Numbered from the stretch's first letter, positions 11,380-22,735 are shown. The stretch: DNA of 64,000 bases from Schistocerca nitens (GCF_023898315.1 NC_064621.1:541033383-541097382), one strand, 5' to 3'. Numbers and translations: made by a program. Notes: generated by a model not told the origin, from the sequence alone.

Positions 11380-12540
11380 AGAGATAATTAGAGTGGGAAG
11401 CTAAGTGTATTACATGTGGTAGGGGAATATGCGGGAGAGAATCCAGATGGTACGTGTGACGAGACAGGCATTGAGGTCATGACTGTCGTGTTGTAGACCA
11501 TTCTCTGCAGCAGGCTATTGTGTGTTGCCATTATATTCATCATGGTAGTCATGCCAATGTAAAAGGCTGAACAGTGTTTACATAACATCTAATATATGAC
11601 ATGTTTTGTTTCACTGTTGGCTCTCTCATCGAGTATATTTTTACCAGCTACAGGGCTGGCAAAACTGGTGGTAGGAGGGTGTATAGGGCAAGTCTTACAG
11701 CGGGGATGGTCACAGAGATAGGAGCCACAGGGCAGGGACATGGATGCAAAAGGTGCATAGGGTCTGACCGGATATTGGCGGAGATTGGTAGGAGGGAGAG
11801 GGGAAGGCAGCTACGAAAAGCTGTTTTAAGTGTGGTGAGCAAAATGCCAGACAGAATGGCCCTCATTTCAAGGCAAGATTTTAGGAAGTCATAGCCTTGT
11901 CGAAGTAGCTGATTAATACATTCGAGACTTGGATAGTATTGAGTGACAAAAAATGTACTCCAAAACTGTGTGTTGGAGGAATCAGCAGTACCAGGATTGG
12001 ATATTATGGCCCAGGAAATCTGCTTTTGAGCTAGGCTGGTGGGGTGATTACATCCAGTGAAGGCTGAAGTGAGAATGGCGGTGCATTGCTGTAGAGTCTG
12101 CATCTGAACAGACACGTTTTCCTGCAATTAATTGTGCACAGAGTACAAGGTAGCTTGTCACAGACGCAGAAAGCAGTAACAGAGAACAGATTTGAGATTT
12201 ATTGCATTCTAGGTTGGCACCTAGGACAGTAGCTAAGCAAGACATTGTTTTGTGATTATAAGATGACAAGTACTTGTTGTCTGATCTCAAGGTACTGGGA
12301 TGCATCCACCCTAAGGAGCTGGTAAAGTAAACAGAGCATATGGTAATCATTTAGCTTGTCTGGCCAAAGACATCGTAATTCTACATCTGAAACAGTGAGA
12401 TGAGGAAACAGATGGATGCTACAGGTGTAATGCAAGCAACCACACATGGCTGGTTCTAACCGCCAGGAGCCTTCACTACTCATTCCATATTTGATTACAT
12501 TGCAACTGTGGAGGTATGACAGAATGAGTGATTCCACAGA
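11380..12540 (-). pseudogene. Penelope-like retroelement, linker and GIY-YIG remnant
   Basis: Read on the minus strand, 11985-11890 gives YYPSLECINQLLRQGY and FLKSCLEMRAILSG. This corresponds to the segment after the RT in Penelope-like elements (compare YHPDLEKLNNFL with FLSSCPEMRD near 63590). It is followed near 11690 by a Cys motif (HPRCKTCPIHPP) and then by the endonuclease core KHVIY-MLCKHCSAFYIGMTT near 11600-11540, the VIY/YIG hallmark of GIY-YIG nucleases. Frames shift between the blocks. An open piece at 12537-12256 upstream is not recognised but may belong to the element. Penelope is the best fit; another GIY-YIG retroelement is possible. Confidence 0.62.
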
Positions 12541-12559
12541 TTTACATTTAACTTACTGT

Positions 12560-13520
12560 GGAAGTGTGTTTTGAAACTTCTAGAGGGCCATTTATTTAGA
12601 CAATGGTAGTGTTTATGGCTTCAAGTCTGGCACATAGGTAAAGCTGGCAGTTATCAGCACAGAAACAATATTTGTGGAACAGAACTGATGACAAACAGAG
12701 AAAATTATCAGGCCCCGCTCTGGCACTTAGAAGTAACTTGCTTCCCAGACAACATGTTATTTTCACAGACAATACGTTTCTTTCTGCTTCTCAGTAAGCT
12801 GTCGGATCACTTTAGTACCTTACCTGAAAATTTTAGCTGTTGTATTTTTCTGAGAAGTGTATTAAAGTCTGTGGTGTTGAGTGCCTTCTTGAAGTCCTAA
12901 TATTTCCAACATTGTGGCCCCATAGTCACCTACGGCATGTTTCAGATATCAGTTACCTTAATTAGTGCAGTGTTATTGCTGTGGTGTTTACAGGAGAGTC
13001 CTGAAAGGAAGGGGGGGGGGGGGGGGCGGAGATCTTGTGGTAATAGTTCTGTACAACATTGGGTTTGGCTGATGCTGAAGGAAATTCATTCAGCTGGAAC
13101 GTATACACAATTTTTTTCCATACAATTAAGGAGATCTCATTGCTGCATACAGTGGAGCAAGTGTGTCCAATTTTGGCAGTATAAACAAATTGCTTTTCTG
13201 TGATTTGCAGATTTCTTTATTATTGTTAGTATCTAGGCTTCAAATTTGACTAGAAATATCTGATAGAAGCATCCCTTTCCATCATTTGAGGTGAACGCAC
13301 TTGTCAGCCAAGGAGTATGAGCTTCTCTTACTGAGATTATACCTACAGGAGCACATTGGTTGTAGAGGGTTGTGAGTTTAGGTAAGTACATTAATTTTGC
13401 TATCTATTGTGGCTGGCGGAATATCTGGCACTATTGGTTTTCTGAGCAGTAAGTCCACTTTTTCAGTCCAGAACCATAGTGACCACTGTGAAGCTTGACC
13501 AACTGGAATCATTGACAGGG
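12560..13520 (-). pseudogene. Jockey/I-like LINE remnant, endonuclease-RT linker and RT
   Basis: Minus-strand blocks appear in LINE order. The post-endonuclease linker PLTTLYNQCAPVRI with AHTPWLTSAF is near 13390-13300. RT motif LDFKKALNTTDFNTLL is near 12895-12845. A worn VPQGS region lies near 12720. The catalytic box is degraded to FCADNCQLYL near 12665-12640. Stops interrupt throughout, and a poly-G tract (13012-13027) sits inside, on the side before the RT. The 3' end is not defined. Confidence 0.6.
13012..13027. repeat. poly-G homopolymer
   Basis: A run of about 16 G followed by CGGAG, inside the decayed LINE. Exact length is prone to assembly error. Confidence 0.9.
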
Positions 13521-13546
13521 CATTATACTGTAATCTTTCCTTCCTT

Positions 13547-13549
<3 letters not shown>

Positions 13550-13594
<45 letters not shown>
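13550..13594. repeat. (CT)n microsatellite
   Basis: About 22 CT units, preceded by TTCC repeats. Confidence 0.98.
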
Positions 13595-13596
<2 letters not shown>

Positions 13597-13599
13597 ACC

Positions 13600-14598
13600 A
13601 CCACTTAGTCAGCAGCCTGTTCGAGGAATCATAATGTGGGCCTTCTGATAGAATGCATTTGTTTGACCTTTTTGAATATATGCAAGCATTTACATACATG
13701 CAACTCTGGTTTGACAAAGATGGACAGATAGTAAACTGTGTTCTATAGTAGGAATCATCCCCACTCTGTGTATGCCTGAAGTAATTTAGGTGAACTTTGA
13801 AAAACTAACCCAGGATAGCCAGGTGAGAATTAGACACCACATCCTCTTGTATTCAAGTCCCATTTGTTAGGAGTAGCACAACTTTGTTCCGTTTAGCCCT
13901 TGTGTAGAATGTTGTTTTGTTTATACATTATTACAAAGTAGTAGTTATTTCATTATGTAGATTGCTAGTGCTACAATGTTAAATTTCTCAATATCAATCA
14001 CTGCATGTATTACACATAGCATATCCACCATATCACCTGACTCAGGACTGCGATGATTGGTTTCTATTTTGTATACTACAACTTAGCATTTGCATGCCTA
14101 AAAAGCTGACACAGTACCCCCACCCCCTCTCCCCCAACCCTTAACGTGTTGTATGTTTTAGATTGGAAAGAGAAGACATTGTATTATCCATTGCAGAGAT
14201 TGGTCGTAGGGTTTTCTGGAGAAAAAGGGGGAAAAAGATCATTATAGTGCAAAAGTATGTCATGAAATGGCAGACATTTAATTATTATTTATGTTACATT
14301 TTTTATCAAACTTCTACACTTTTTTATCTAAGCCTTCAATGTGTCCAACATATTGCATAACAGGCACTTTTTAACCACCTTTTAAGAAGTTTGTTTCATG
14401 TAATATCTTAAGTATCTTTCTGCAGTTTATTGTGCTATTTGATTGCTTGGCAGAAAATGCTGTTTTTGAGCTTTGTTTTTACTTCCATGTAAATTCAATT
14501 AGGTCTTGCTCCATGACCAAGGACACAACTGTTTGTGCTGTAATTATCATATTTTTTTATGCATATGACTGATAGGTAAATTTACTGAAGTTGTGTAG
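13600..14598. other. non-coding stretch
   Basis: No coding domain or repeat end recognised. The 65-codon frame at 14163-14360 has no identifiable motif. Confidence 0.5.
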
Positions 14599-14811
14599 TT
14601 AAAATACCCGCCGGCTGGTGTGGCCGTGCGGTTCTAGGTGCTTCAGTCTGGAACCACGTGACCGCTACGGTCGCAGGTTCGAATCCTGCCTCGGGCCTGG
14701 ATGTGTGTGATGTCCTTAGGTTAGTTAGGTTTAATTAGTTCTAAGTTCTAGGGGACTGATGACCTCAGATGTTAAGTCCCATAGTGCTCAGAGCCATTTT
14801 TTAAAATACCC
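14599..14811 (+). repeat. tRNA-derived SINE with perfect target duplication
   Basis: The SINE body (14610-14800) has an A-box-like TGGCCGTGCGG at 14621-14631 and a canonical B box GGTTCGAATCC at 14676-14686. The tail contains GGGGACTGATGACCTCAG and ends in a short T run. It is bounded by an 11-bp perfect duplication, TTAAAATACCC, at 14599-14609 and 14801-14811. Intact pol-III boxes and a perfect duplication indicate a comparatively recent LINE-mobilised insertion. I recognise the body as a family common in locusts (from memory). Confidence 0.9.
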
Positions 14812-15185
14812 AGTGTTTTGAACAGATATTTATAGTGAGCCAGATTAATATATTTGGTTATACATTTGTTTCCCAGTAAAGAACTACACAGCTTAGCATC
14901 CAGAAAAGAATTCCATGGCTTAGCAGTAAATGTGTGTTCAAATAGTATGTAACCAAAAGGCACTGGCTGTATTTTTTTTTTAGTCTATATGATGCTGTCA
15001 TCTGCAAAGAGAATTGTTTCCTCAAGACTAACATTATTGGGAAAGTCATTTCAGTGTTGATTCTTATATTCCACAATGATGAAGTCTTGTATTAAGGCAA
15101 TTTGGTTCTGATAAGTGTTCCACTTGACATTTGATTATCTCTACTCTTGTACCCTATCTCTCAGCAGCAAACAGAACTAGCCATT
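14812..15185. other. non-coding stretch
   Basis: Nothing identifiable. The short minus-strand frames at 14772-15076 show no known motif. Confidence 0.5.
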
Positions 15186-15189
15186 AATT

Positions 15190-15884
15190 GCACCTCTTTT
15201 GTTATCTTTGTATTGACCAACTAGGGTCATGTAACAACCTCATCCTTCTTTCTTTGTTGTTTCCTGTTTTACCAGCACTCTGTCAACTTGTCCTAATGCT
15301 GTCTTTCCTTTCTTCTGTCCACATTGTGCCAAATTTCTTTTTCCTTCCTCTTCAAAAACTTTCTAAATTCAGAATTTTATTCTTAAAAAGATTTCATTCT
15401 GTTATTTCCAATTCCTTTTTTTTTTTTTTTTTTTTATTGTAGCCCTTTTCATATTTCTGTTATCCATGCCGTTCTTGATTTCTTTTTTCGTAAATGGAGG
15501 CATATTTGTTTTATTAGCTTGTTCTCATTTATTCGGTTGAGATAATCAAAGGAGCTTAATCTTTGTTTTGCCATTACTTTTTATGTTTTCTCTGTTTTTA
15601 TAGAGTTTATTAATTCTCATCTTTTACCATCTGCAGTTTTTTTGTTCACTCATTATTTTTCTAATAACCCATCTTTCAAGTACCTTTATTCTGTTCACCT
15701 TATTGTTTGTTCAGCATTCACATGCATAAAAACATTCTGGCCTTACCACTGTGATATAGTATTTCAGTTATATTTTTGTAAATGTGCATTTCTTGTTGTA
15801 GGCTGTTTCCATACTATTAATTTTTTCATCTATTGTAAATTTCTCTGGTCTATTCTATTCAAGAATTTGAATTTACTAATACTA
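15190..15884 (-). pseudogene. RTE-like LINE (older), C-terminal part
   Basis: This is the 3'-most coding piece of an old minus-strand LINE. Readable blocks are SMETAYNKKCTFTKI, then YYITVVRPECFYACEC near 15760-15710, VLERWVIRKIM near 15665, and the basic tail with GTMWTEERKDSIRTS near 15330-15280. This is the typical C-terminal region after the RT in RTE-like LINEs. The copy is interrupted at 15885 by the RTE insertion and its RT continues at 18292-18640, 19265-19434 and 19560-19935. A T-rich run (15416-15436) lies inside. Confidence 0.65.
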
Positions 15885-18291
15885 TTTCCCCATTTTGGGG
15901 GGGGGGGGGGAAGAAATGAAAGAGGAAGCCGCCTGGTAGAATTTTGCATGCAGCATAACTTAATCATAGCTAACACTTGGTTCAAGAATCATGAAAGGAG
16001 GTTGTATACATGGAAAATGCCTGGAGATACTAGAAGGTATCAGATAGATTATATAATGGTAAGACAGAAATTTAGGAACCAGGTTTTAAACTGTAAGACA
16101 TTTCCAGGGGCAAATGTGGATTCTGACCACAATCTATTGGTTATGAACTGTAGATTAAAACTGAAGAAACTGTAGAAAGGTGGGAATTTAAGGAGATGGG
16201 ACCTGTATAAAATGACTAAACCAGAGGTTGTACAGAGTTTCAGGGAGAGCATAAGGGAACAACTGACAGGAATGGGGGAAAGAAATACAGTAGAAGAAAA
16301 ATGGGTAGCTTTGAGGGTTGAAATAGTGAAGGCAGCCGAGGATCAAGTAGGTAAAAAGATGAGGGCTAATAGAAATCCTGGGGTAACAGAAGAAATATTA
16401 AATTTAATTGATGAAAGGAGAAAATATCAAAATGCAGTAAATGAAGCAGGCAAAAAGGAATACAAACGTCTCAAAAATTAGATCGACTGGAAATGCAAAA
16501 TGGCTAAGCAGGGATGGCTAGAGGACAAATGTAAGGATGTAGAGGTGCATATCACTAGGGGTAAGATAGATACTGCCTACAGGAAAATTTGAGAGACCTT
16601 TGGAGAAAAGAGAATCACTTGTTTGAATATCAAGAGCTCAGATGGAAACCCAGTTCTAAGCAAAGAAGGGAAAGCAGAAAGGTGGAAGGAGTATATAGAC
16701 GGTCTATACTAGGGCGATGTACTTTAGGACAATGTTATGGAAATGGAAGAGGATGTAGATGAAGATAAAATGGGAGATATGATACTGCGTGAAGAGTTTG
16801 ACAGAGCTGTGAAAGACCTGAGTCGAAACAAGGCCCCCGGAGTAGACAACATTCCATTAGAACTACTGACAGCCTTGGGGGAGCCAGTCCTGACAAACCT
16901 CTACCATCTGGTGAGCAAGATGTATGAGACAGGTGGAATACCCTCAAATTTCAAGTAGAATATAATAATTCCAATCCCAAAGAAAGAAGGTGTTGACAGA
17001 TGTGAAAATTACCGAACTATCAGTTTAATAAGTCATGGCTGCAAAATACTAACGCGAATTCTTTACAGACGAATGGAAAAACTGGTAGAAGCGGACCTCG
17101 GGGAAGATCAGTTTGGATTCCGTAGAAATAGTGGAACACATTTGGCAATACTGACCCTACGACTTGTCTTAGAAAACAGATTAAGGAAAGGCAGACCTAT
17201 GATTCTAGCATTTGTAGACTTAGAGAAAGCTTTTGACAATGTTGACTGGAATACTCTCTTTCAAATTCTGAAGGTGGCAGGAGTAAAATACAGGGAGCAA
17301 AAGGATATTTACAATTTGTACAGAAACCAGATGGCAGTTATAAGAGTTGAGGGGTATGAAAGGGGAGCAGTGGTTGGGAAGGGAGTGAGACAAGGTTGTA
17401 GCCTCTCGCCGAAATTCAATCTGTATATTGAGCAAGCAGTAAAGGAAACAAAAGAAAAATTTGGTGTAGGTATTAAAATCCATGGAGAAGAAATAAAAAC
17501 TTTGAGGTCCGCCGATGACATTGTAATTCTGTCAGAGACAGCAAAGGACTTGGAAGAGCAGTTGAACAGAATGGACAGTGTATTGATAGGAGGATATAAG
17601 ATGAACATTAACAAAAGCAAAAGTAGGCTAATGGAATGTAGTCGAATTAAATCGGGTGATGCTGAGGGCATTAGATTAAGAAATGAGACACGTAAAGTAG
17701 TAAAGGAGTTTTGCTATTTGGGGAGCAAAATAACTGATGATGGTCGAAGTAGAGATGATATAAAATGTAGACTGACAATGGCAAGGAAAGCGTTTCTGAA
17801 GTATTAACATCAAGTATAGATTTAGGTGTCAGGAATTCGTTTCTAAAAGTATTTGTATGGAGTGTAGCCATGTATGGAAGTGAAACGTGGATGATAAGTG
17901 GTTTGGACAAGAAGAGAATAGAAGCTTTCGAAATGTGGTGCTACAGGAGAATGCTGAAGATTAGATGGGTAGATCACGTAACTAATGAGGAGGTATTGAA
18001 TAGGATTGGGGAGAAGAGAAGTTAGTGGCACAACTTGACTAGAAGAAGGGATCGGTTGGTAGGACATGTTCTGAGGCATCAAGGGAGCACCAATTTAGTA
18101 TTGGAGGGCAGAGTGGAGGGTAAAAATCGTAGAGGGAGACCAAGAGATGAATACACTAAGCAGATTCAGAAGGATGTAGGCTGCAGTATGTACTGGGAGA
18201 TGAAGAAGCTTGCACAGGATTGATTAGCATGGAGAGCTGCATCAAACCAGTCTCAGGACTGAAGACCACAACAACAACATTTCACCCATTT
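15885..18291 (+). mobile_element. RTE-type LINE, 5'-truncated, with imperfect target duplication
   Basis: This copy starts at a G run (from 15897) that joins directly to the endonuclease sequence GRNERGSRLVEF, equivalent to 33039 in the full-length copy. It ends with (CAA)n at 18268-18279. Flanks TTTCCCCATTTT (15885-15896) and TTTCACCCATTT (18280-18291) are probably the diverged target duplication. It landed inside the older minus-strand LINE. Confidence 0.82.
15911..18270 (+). pseudogene. RTE endonuclease/reverse transcriptase, broken
   Basis: The end of the AP-endonuclease domain is readable (ITNTWF-type NTWFKNHERR, DYIMVRQKFRNQ, DSDHNLLVMN), then a lysine-rich linker, then RT. The RT has VDLEKAFDNVDWN near 17215, GVRQGCSLSP near 17385-17413 and the catalytic box SADDIVIL near 17510, where the usual Phe before ADD is Ser. 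The C-terminal part has FCYLGSKITDD and ends near GMSCI-type decayed sequence at 18230. Lesions include a TAG at 16173, a stop near 16480, TGA near 16590, the TAG at 16956-16958 shared with the copy at 34083, a loss in SPMLFN, and a short deletion near 17800. It is non-functional. Confidence 0.9.
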
Positions 18292-18640
18292 GTGTTTGTA
18301 TGTATTTTGGAGCATGTGTTACATTTCTCAAGAACTTAGAGTTTTCATCTGAGATTTTGAGAGTTACTCTGTTATTTACTTTTTTCCAAAATATTTATTT
18401 GAGTAACTACTACTGTCAGATTTTCTGAAAGTAGCAAAATTGTTCACAAAAGCCATTTTATTTCCTTCACAGAATTATTGGTTAAGTTTTGTTATTTTTT
18501 AGCTCAAAATTCCAGATCTTTAGTATTTGCACTAAAATGCAATTAAAAGTATAGATGATAAGCTGACATATTGCCTACCACCAGTCGTTATTTCAAATGA
18601 CTGAAATACTTCTCTCATAAATTTAACTTTAGATACTATA
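18292..18640 (-). pseudogene. RTE-like LINE (older), RT palm fragment
   Basis: On the minus strand this gives VFQSFEITTGGRQYVSL with SSILLIAF (the R-GLRQGDSLSP-LFN motif, worn) near 18625-18560, and the catalytic box as MAFVNNFATF near 18455-18425, where YADD has become VNNF. It joins in sense to the block at 19265 across the 622-bp transposon and to 15884 across the RTE insertion. Confidence 0.62.
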
Positions 18641-19262
18641 CAGGGTGTATCAAAATGAACATACCGATTTTAAGGCATTGTAGCATTTATTACATTCCAC
18701 TTACAATCATAAATAATACACCAAATGAAAGAGCAACTCAGATGGTTTTGTTTGTATACCTGTGCGCAATGGGAACGTGTTGAACAAGTGCAAGTCTTTC
18801 ACGCTTAACCCCAAGAAATATCCCCGCAGATAGTTTATGGGCCTTTCTTTTTTGGTGAATCAATTGTAACTAATGTTTCTTACCTTGATGTGCTACAGCT
18901 ATGGCCCGTGCCTCAATGGGAAGAAATTGAACAACACATCTTTATATGGGAGCAAGATGGTGCTCTGCCTCACTGGCATAACTCAGAGCGTGACTGGTTG
19001 AACAGTGTTGTATCCGACCTGTGGATTGGGCGCAAGCTGATACCAGCTGATCTGTCTGACTTTAGAAACAGTGTTGACACATTGATCAAGATTTCAGAAC
19101 AACTCGCCTATTGACTCGATGTGTGATCGGTGTTCACACTGAATAATTGTAAGAAAAACTGTTTTTGTTTCTCTTTCATTTGGTGTATTATTTATAATTG
19201 TAAGGCGAATGTAATTCGTCTACAAAGCCTTAAAACCCACATATTCATTTTGAAACACCCTG
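18641..19262. mobile_element. IS630/Tc1-like transposon, internally deleted, TA duplication
   Basis: Terminal inverted repeats start CAGGGTGTATCAAAATGAAC at 18641 and CAGGGTGTTTCAAAATGAAT on the minus strand from 19262. Both share a following TTTTAAGGC block and are flanked by TA at 18639-18640 and 19263-19264. At 622 bp it is too short for a full transposase. It sits within the RT frame of the old LINE and interrupts it cleanly. Confidence 0.85.
18840..19114 (+). pseudogene. IS630/Tc1-like transposase fragment
   Basis: A single piece of DDE domain: PFFFGESIVTNVSYLD leads into LQLWPVPQWEEIEQ, IWEQDGALPHWH (the second catalytic Asp block) and WLNSVVSDLWIGRK, then a jump to DTLIKISEQLAY. In relatives this region reads QQDGAPPHWH followed by RWIGR. 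The N-terminal DNA-binding region and the end of the catalytic domain are absent, so the copy must have depended on a partner transposase if it moved in this form. Confidence 0.7.
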
Positions 19263-19264
19263 TA

Positions 19265-19434
19265 TTTTTCATAGTTTCATGAATTATGCTAGCTAGTTTT
19301 GCTTTAATGCCTTATTATTTGATGATTTTATCTATTGTTTCCCTGTCTGCAGAACCAAATGCTTCATGTGTTTAGTTGTTAACATTCTATGGAAAATTGC
19401 TGATTTTGAAGTTAAAAATCTATTCTGCGCAGTG
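19265..19434 (-). pseudogene. RTE-like LINE (older), RT motif A fragment
   Basis: The minus strand gives HKAFGSADRETIDKII and AKLASIIHETMKN, matching the KKAFDSVDRETL-KIL and L-LI-ETM RT segment in which the catalytic Asp sits. The usual FDS is FGS. It is continuous in sense with 18640 once the 622-bp element is removed. Confidence 0.65.
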
Positions 19435-19558
19435 ATTCTGGCGGAGGTTCGAGTCCTCCCTCGGGCATGGGTGTGTGTGTTTGTCCTTAGGATAATTTAG
19501 GTTGAGTAGTTTGTCAACTTAGGGACTGATGACCTTAGCAGTCCCATAAGATTTCCCA
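19435..19558 (+). repeat. SINE, 5'-truncated
   Basis: It begins just before an intact B box (GGTTCGAGTCC, 19446-19456) and continues with CTCGGGCATGGGTGTGTGTG, TTGTCCTTAGGATAATTTAG and the end block GGGACTGATGACCTTAGCAG. It is related to but distinct from the SINE at 14610. It sits between two parts of the old LINE. Confidence 0.8.
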
Positions 19559-19559
19559 C

Positions 19560-19935
19560 ATGTGTGCACGTATTCTGTGCAGGATCTTCCCCTTTCAAAA
19601 ACCACCCTGTTGTTTGTCTAAAAATTTTTCACCTCTGCTCAGGAGAAATTTTTATAATACTTTGTATGCTACTGGCAGAAGTGACATTACTCTGTAATTG
19701 TTGATATTTTGTTTGTTTCCTTTCATGTGGCAAACAAATTTATTCTATTATCACTCGTCTGGACTCTTTTGGTTTTCAAATGTTCTCAAAAAGCAAGTGC
19801 AGATCACAGTTGTGATGGAGTCTTCCACTCTTGGTTTGTTGTTTTGAGTGCTTCAACAGCATCACGAATTTCTGGGAGAACTTCCTAAAGAGTTTTCTGT
19901 TTTTGCTGAAAATTTGAATTTAAGTATTGGCACTG
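19560..19935 (-). pseudogene. RTE-like LINE (older), RT N-terminal fragment
   Basis: Minus-strand blocks from high to low are FKEVLPEIRDAVEALK with NQEWKTPSQL near 19890-19820, then FVCHMKGNKQNINNYR, VMSLLPVAYKVL near 19730-19670, and QQGGF-KGRSCTEY near 19610-19580. The last is the QGGFR-GRSC motif common to RTE-like RTs. This is the upstream part of the same RT whose later motifs lie at 19265-19434 and 18292-18640. Confidence 0.68.
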
Positions 19936-20210
19936 GGCAATTTAACAGACTTTAAAAAATGTTTTAGCACTATGTGATTGATACAAATATGAAATGATGA
20001 ATTTCTTTTTGAAGTCAAACTCTGTTAATTCAGTAGGTGATATTTGGAAGTGTTTTTTCACCAACTGTACAAAGGTCATGTCTCAGTTTAAAATGTGTTC
20101 ATTTCTGACATACATAGATGATATGCTACCAGCAAAGAAGTCCTAAAGTAAGAGTCTGGCCTTTCATCCAGTAATAATACTACACATTGCATTTTTTCGT
20201 CTCTGCACCA
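19936..20210. other. unassigned, possibly 5' LINE sequence
   Basis: The upstream continuation of the decayed LINE would fall here, but I cannot match it convincingly. Confidence 0.35.
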
Positions 20211-20214
20211 GTGT

Positions 20215-20345
20215 TCTGTGACTTTTACTACATCTACATCTATAATCTGTGAACCACCGTGAGGTGCATGGCAGGGCATACGTCCCATGGTACCAGTTAT
20301 TAGGGTTTCTTTCTGTTCCATTCACTTATGGAGCACAGGAAGAAT
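20215..20345 (-). repeat. CR1/Jockey-group LINE 3' tail
   Basis: Read on the minus strand, a short coding end (VNGTERNP-like) and an untranslated end with CACCTCACGGTGGTTC finish in GATGTAGATGTAG at 20228-20240. This matches the 3' ends of the copies at 1775, 47222 and 52540. It is severely 5'-truncated. Confidence 0.7.
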
Positions 20346-20349
20346 GATT

Positions 20350-21550
20350 GTTTGATTGTCTCTGTACATGCAGTAATTATTCTTTACTACTATACAGATC
20401 AAATATCAAAGCTCAGTGTCAAAATGCTGTATTTTAATTTTTACTGAGTGCAAGTTTTGGTGAAGAATTGTTAAGTCTGTGAAATGTTTGATGTAGTCCC
20501 AGTGTTTTCTTTTTCTTTATGCCATCTTGTAAGTGTGCCATTTAGCTTGTCAGCATCTATCCTGTGAATAAGTAATAGCAATTTCTTTTAACTGTTGGAG
20601 ACTGTCTTCAAGGAGAGAAACACGTTGCCTTGATGTATTCCAAAAAGAACCCAGTTCTCCTGGCCGTAACAACAGTTACCTATGTGTGGCCAGAGAACCA
20701 CTCTTACGTTCACTAATTAGCTGTACAAATCCTCCCTTCCATTTCCTGTGTAGGCATTGCTCATGCCTAGTGAAACCCTGCCCCTGTTGGCAACAGCACA
20801 GTAAGTGTGAAATCAACTGCCGTCAATGACATTTCAAACCTCACATTAACCTGCCTCATTCCTCCGTTAAGGTGTGCTCAATCATAATGCTGGAACAGCT
20901 TGACAGAGTGTACATTGGTGCCACAAGGCAGCGAGTGTTGACTTTTCTAGATCACCTCCGATTTCATATGCTATGTCCCTGTTCAAATTATTTACTGACC
21001 CATCCAGTGGTATTACATGGGCCTCTTTTGTAAAGTCCTTAAATAAAGGGTATAGGTGCTCTATAACTTGCATCTGATTCGAATATGCTGGCAGTCTGCT
21101 ATGCTGCCCCTAAATTTTTCCCTAAATGATGGCTTAGACTGTCTAGCTGCAGCACTTTCTTCAAAACATTTTGCTCATTCTTGGGCTTCCTGTACACTGT
21201 AGAAGTATGCTCCACATTGCAGCTCAGCAGAAGAAACTGTTCAAAGAGTCTGTTCTATGACCGCTAGTAGTTCTAAGGAGATCTACCACTTCACGTTGGC
21301 TAATTAATGCCTTTTTGTGGCAAATTTATTTCCTTAATCTGTTATATTGATGAGAGATGACAATGCAATGAAGTTTACATATCTTTTAATTGATGAGGCA
21401 TAGAAAAGGTCGGCTAAGTAGGAAATGTGATATTTGTTACAACTGCTGCAGCCTTATAATGAATGACATTTGTGGAAAAAGTTTCAGTTGGCATCAACAT
21501 ATATCTTGTGATGACTATTTTATTTAAACATTAGAAATAGAAACATTGCG
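20350..21550. other. unrecognised non-coding stretch
   Basis: No family is recognised. The 63-codon minus-strand frame at 20882-21073 is moderately complex but I cannot assign it, and flanking frames are full of stops. It may be the rest of the hAT element that starts at 21555. Confidence 0.4.
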
Positions 21551-21554
21551 TCTC

Positions 21555-21905
21555 AATGAATACTGCTTATTTTGCTTTTCACTAAAGCATTAATGTCTGG
21601 CACCACTTTCTGAGCACTGTTGATTTGAAGATGCACTTTTAAATTGAAGTCTGTCAATGAGATTCTGTAGGTTAATTTTGTTTTCTTCATTGCAGAAAAA
21701 TGTTGTTTGCACAAGTATGTTGGTCCCAACAATGACAATCGTAACTGCAACTTTATGAAGTTGTGTAAATTCAAGTTGAAGAAAATTTTATATGAATCTA
21801 CATGACTTATCACTCAACTGCCTGTCACATTGCAGGTCCATAAGTTTTAACTGTAGCTAGGCAATCTGTACCAGCATGTTATAAATTGACACTGGTGTGT
21901 CTGAC
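21555..21905 (-). pseudogene. hAT transposase (ZBED5/GTF2IRD2-like) C-terminus
   Basis: On the minus strand LMDLQCDRQLSDKS near 21850 is followed, after a frame change, by the hAT C-terminal dimerisation block: LRLSLLGPTYLCKQHFSAM, then KLTYRISLTDFNLKVHLQI and VVPDINALVKSK. In domesticated and mobile relatives this reads S-FGSTYLCEQ-FS-M---KS-YRSRLTDEHL. The open part is 21813-21553. I favour a transposon remnant over a domesticated host gene because the upstream frame is broken. Confidence 0.75.
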
Positions 21906-22704
21906 CTTTGATTTGAAATTCCTAATCTGGTTGTTATGCTGCTTTTCATCAATTTAAAAAAAACTACTCTCCACTTTAAGCACTGCACCTTTAAGCATAT
22001 ATGTTTGTTATTAAAACTACAGCCAGCTTAAAATATTGTCATTCCTCTGAAAACGGTGCACAATTTGCACTTCCCCTGATAGACATAATGATGTCTGTCC
22101 TGTGATTTTACCACGAGCACTGACTAACAGATTTGGTCTACATTACGATGCTGGTCTTGCCAAACACTCACATCCAGGTGATTCGCACGCACTCGTAACA
22201 CATATCAATAGAACTCTGCGCCAGGTAGCTTATACTACCTGCAGCTGCCTGGGTACGAGCTGACAGGTGCTCACATGTGATTGTGCCAACTGGAACAGCC
22301 TGAAGTAGGGATTCATTCCCAGATCTTTCAGTTCTCCTGCAGAGCCTATGAGCATTACTTTAAAATTTTATTGTTATCATTTGTGAATAAAAAAATTTGT
22401 GTCATAGTTATTTGAGACAGAAGAGGGATTTGCACTTGTCAGTTGTTCGCCTTTCACGAATTAGTAGGCAGGTGTCTCTCCTGTGTGTCATAGTTTCCTA
22501 ATATTTAAACAGTAACATGAGTATCAAGGCTGTGGCAAACATTTGCATTTGACAATAGTGTGATGTCTTGTTTGATGATTCTGGTGTTGCACAATTTACT
22601 AGGCAGTTCCAAGAGATTGACTGCAGACTAAGAAGTTATTACAAATAAACCTGTATTTTTAAGTAAAATGAAGTACCAGTTACCATGTGAAGAATTAGTT
22701 TCAT

Positions 22705-22735
<31 letters not shown>

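Noticed and set aside
14676-14686. tRNA gene
   Set aside because: A and B boxes are present, but the body does not fold as a tRNA and has a SINE tail and target duplication.
21553-21813. Domesticated hAT gene of the ZBED5/GTF2IRD2 type
   Set aside because: Only the C-terminal part is open and the upstream frame is broken; no splice structure is seen.
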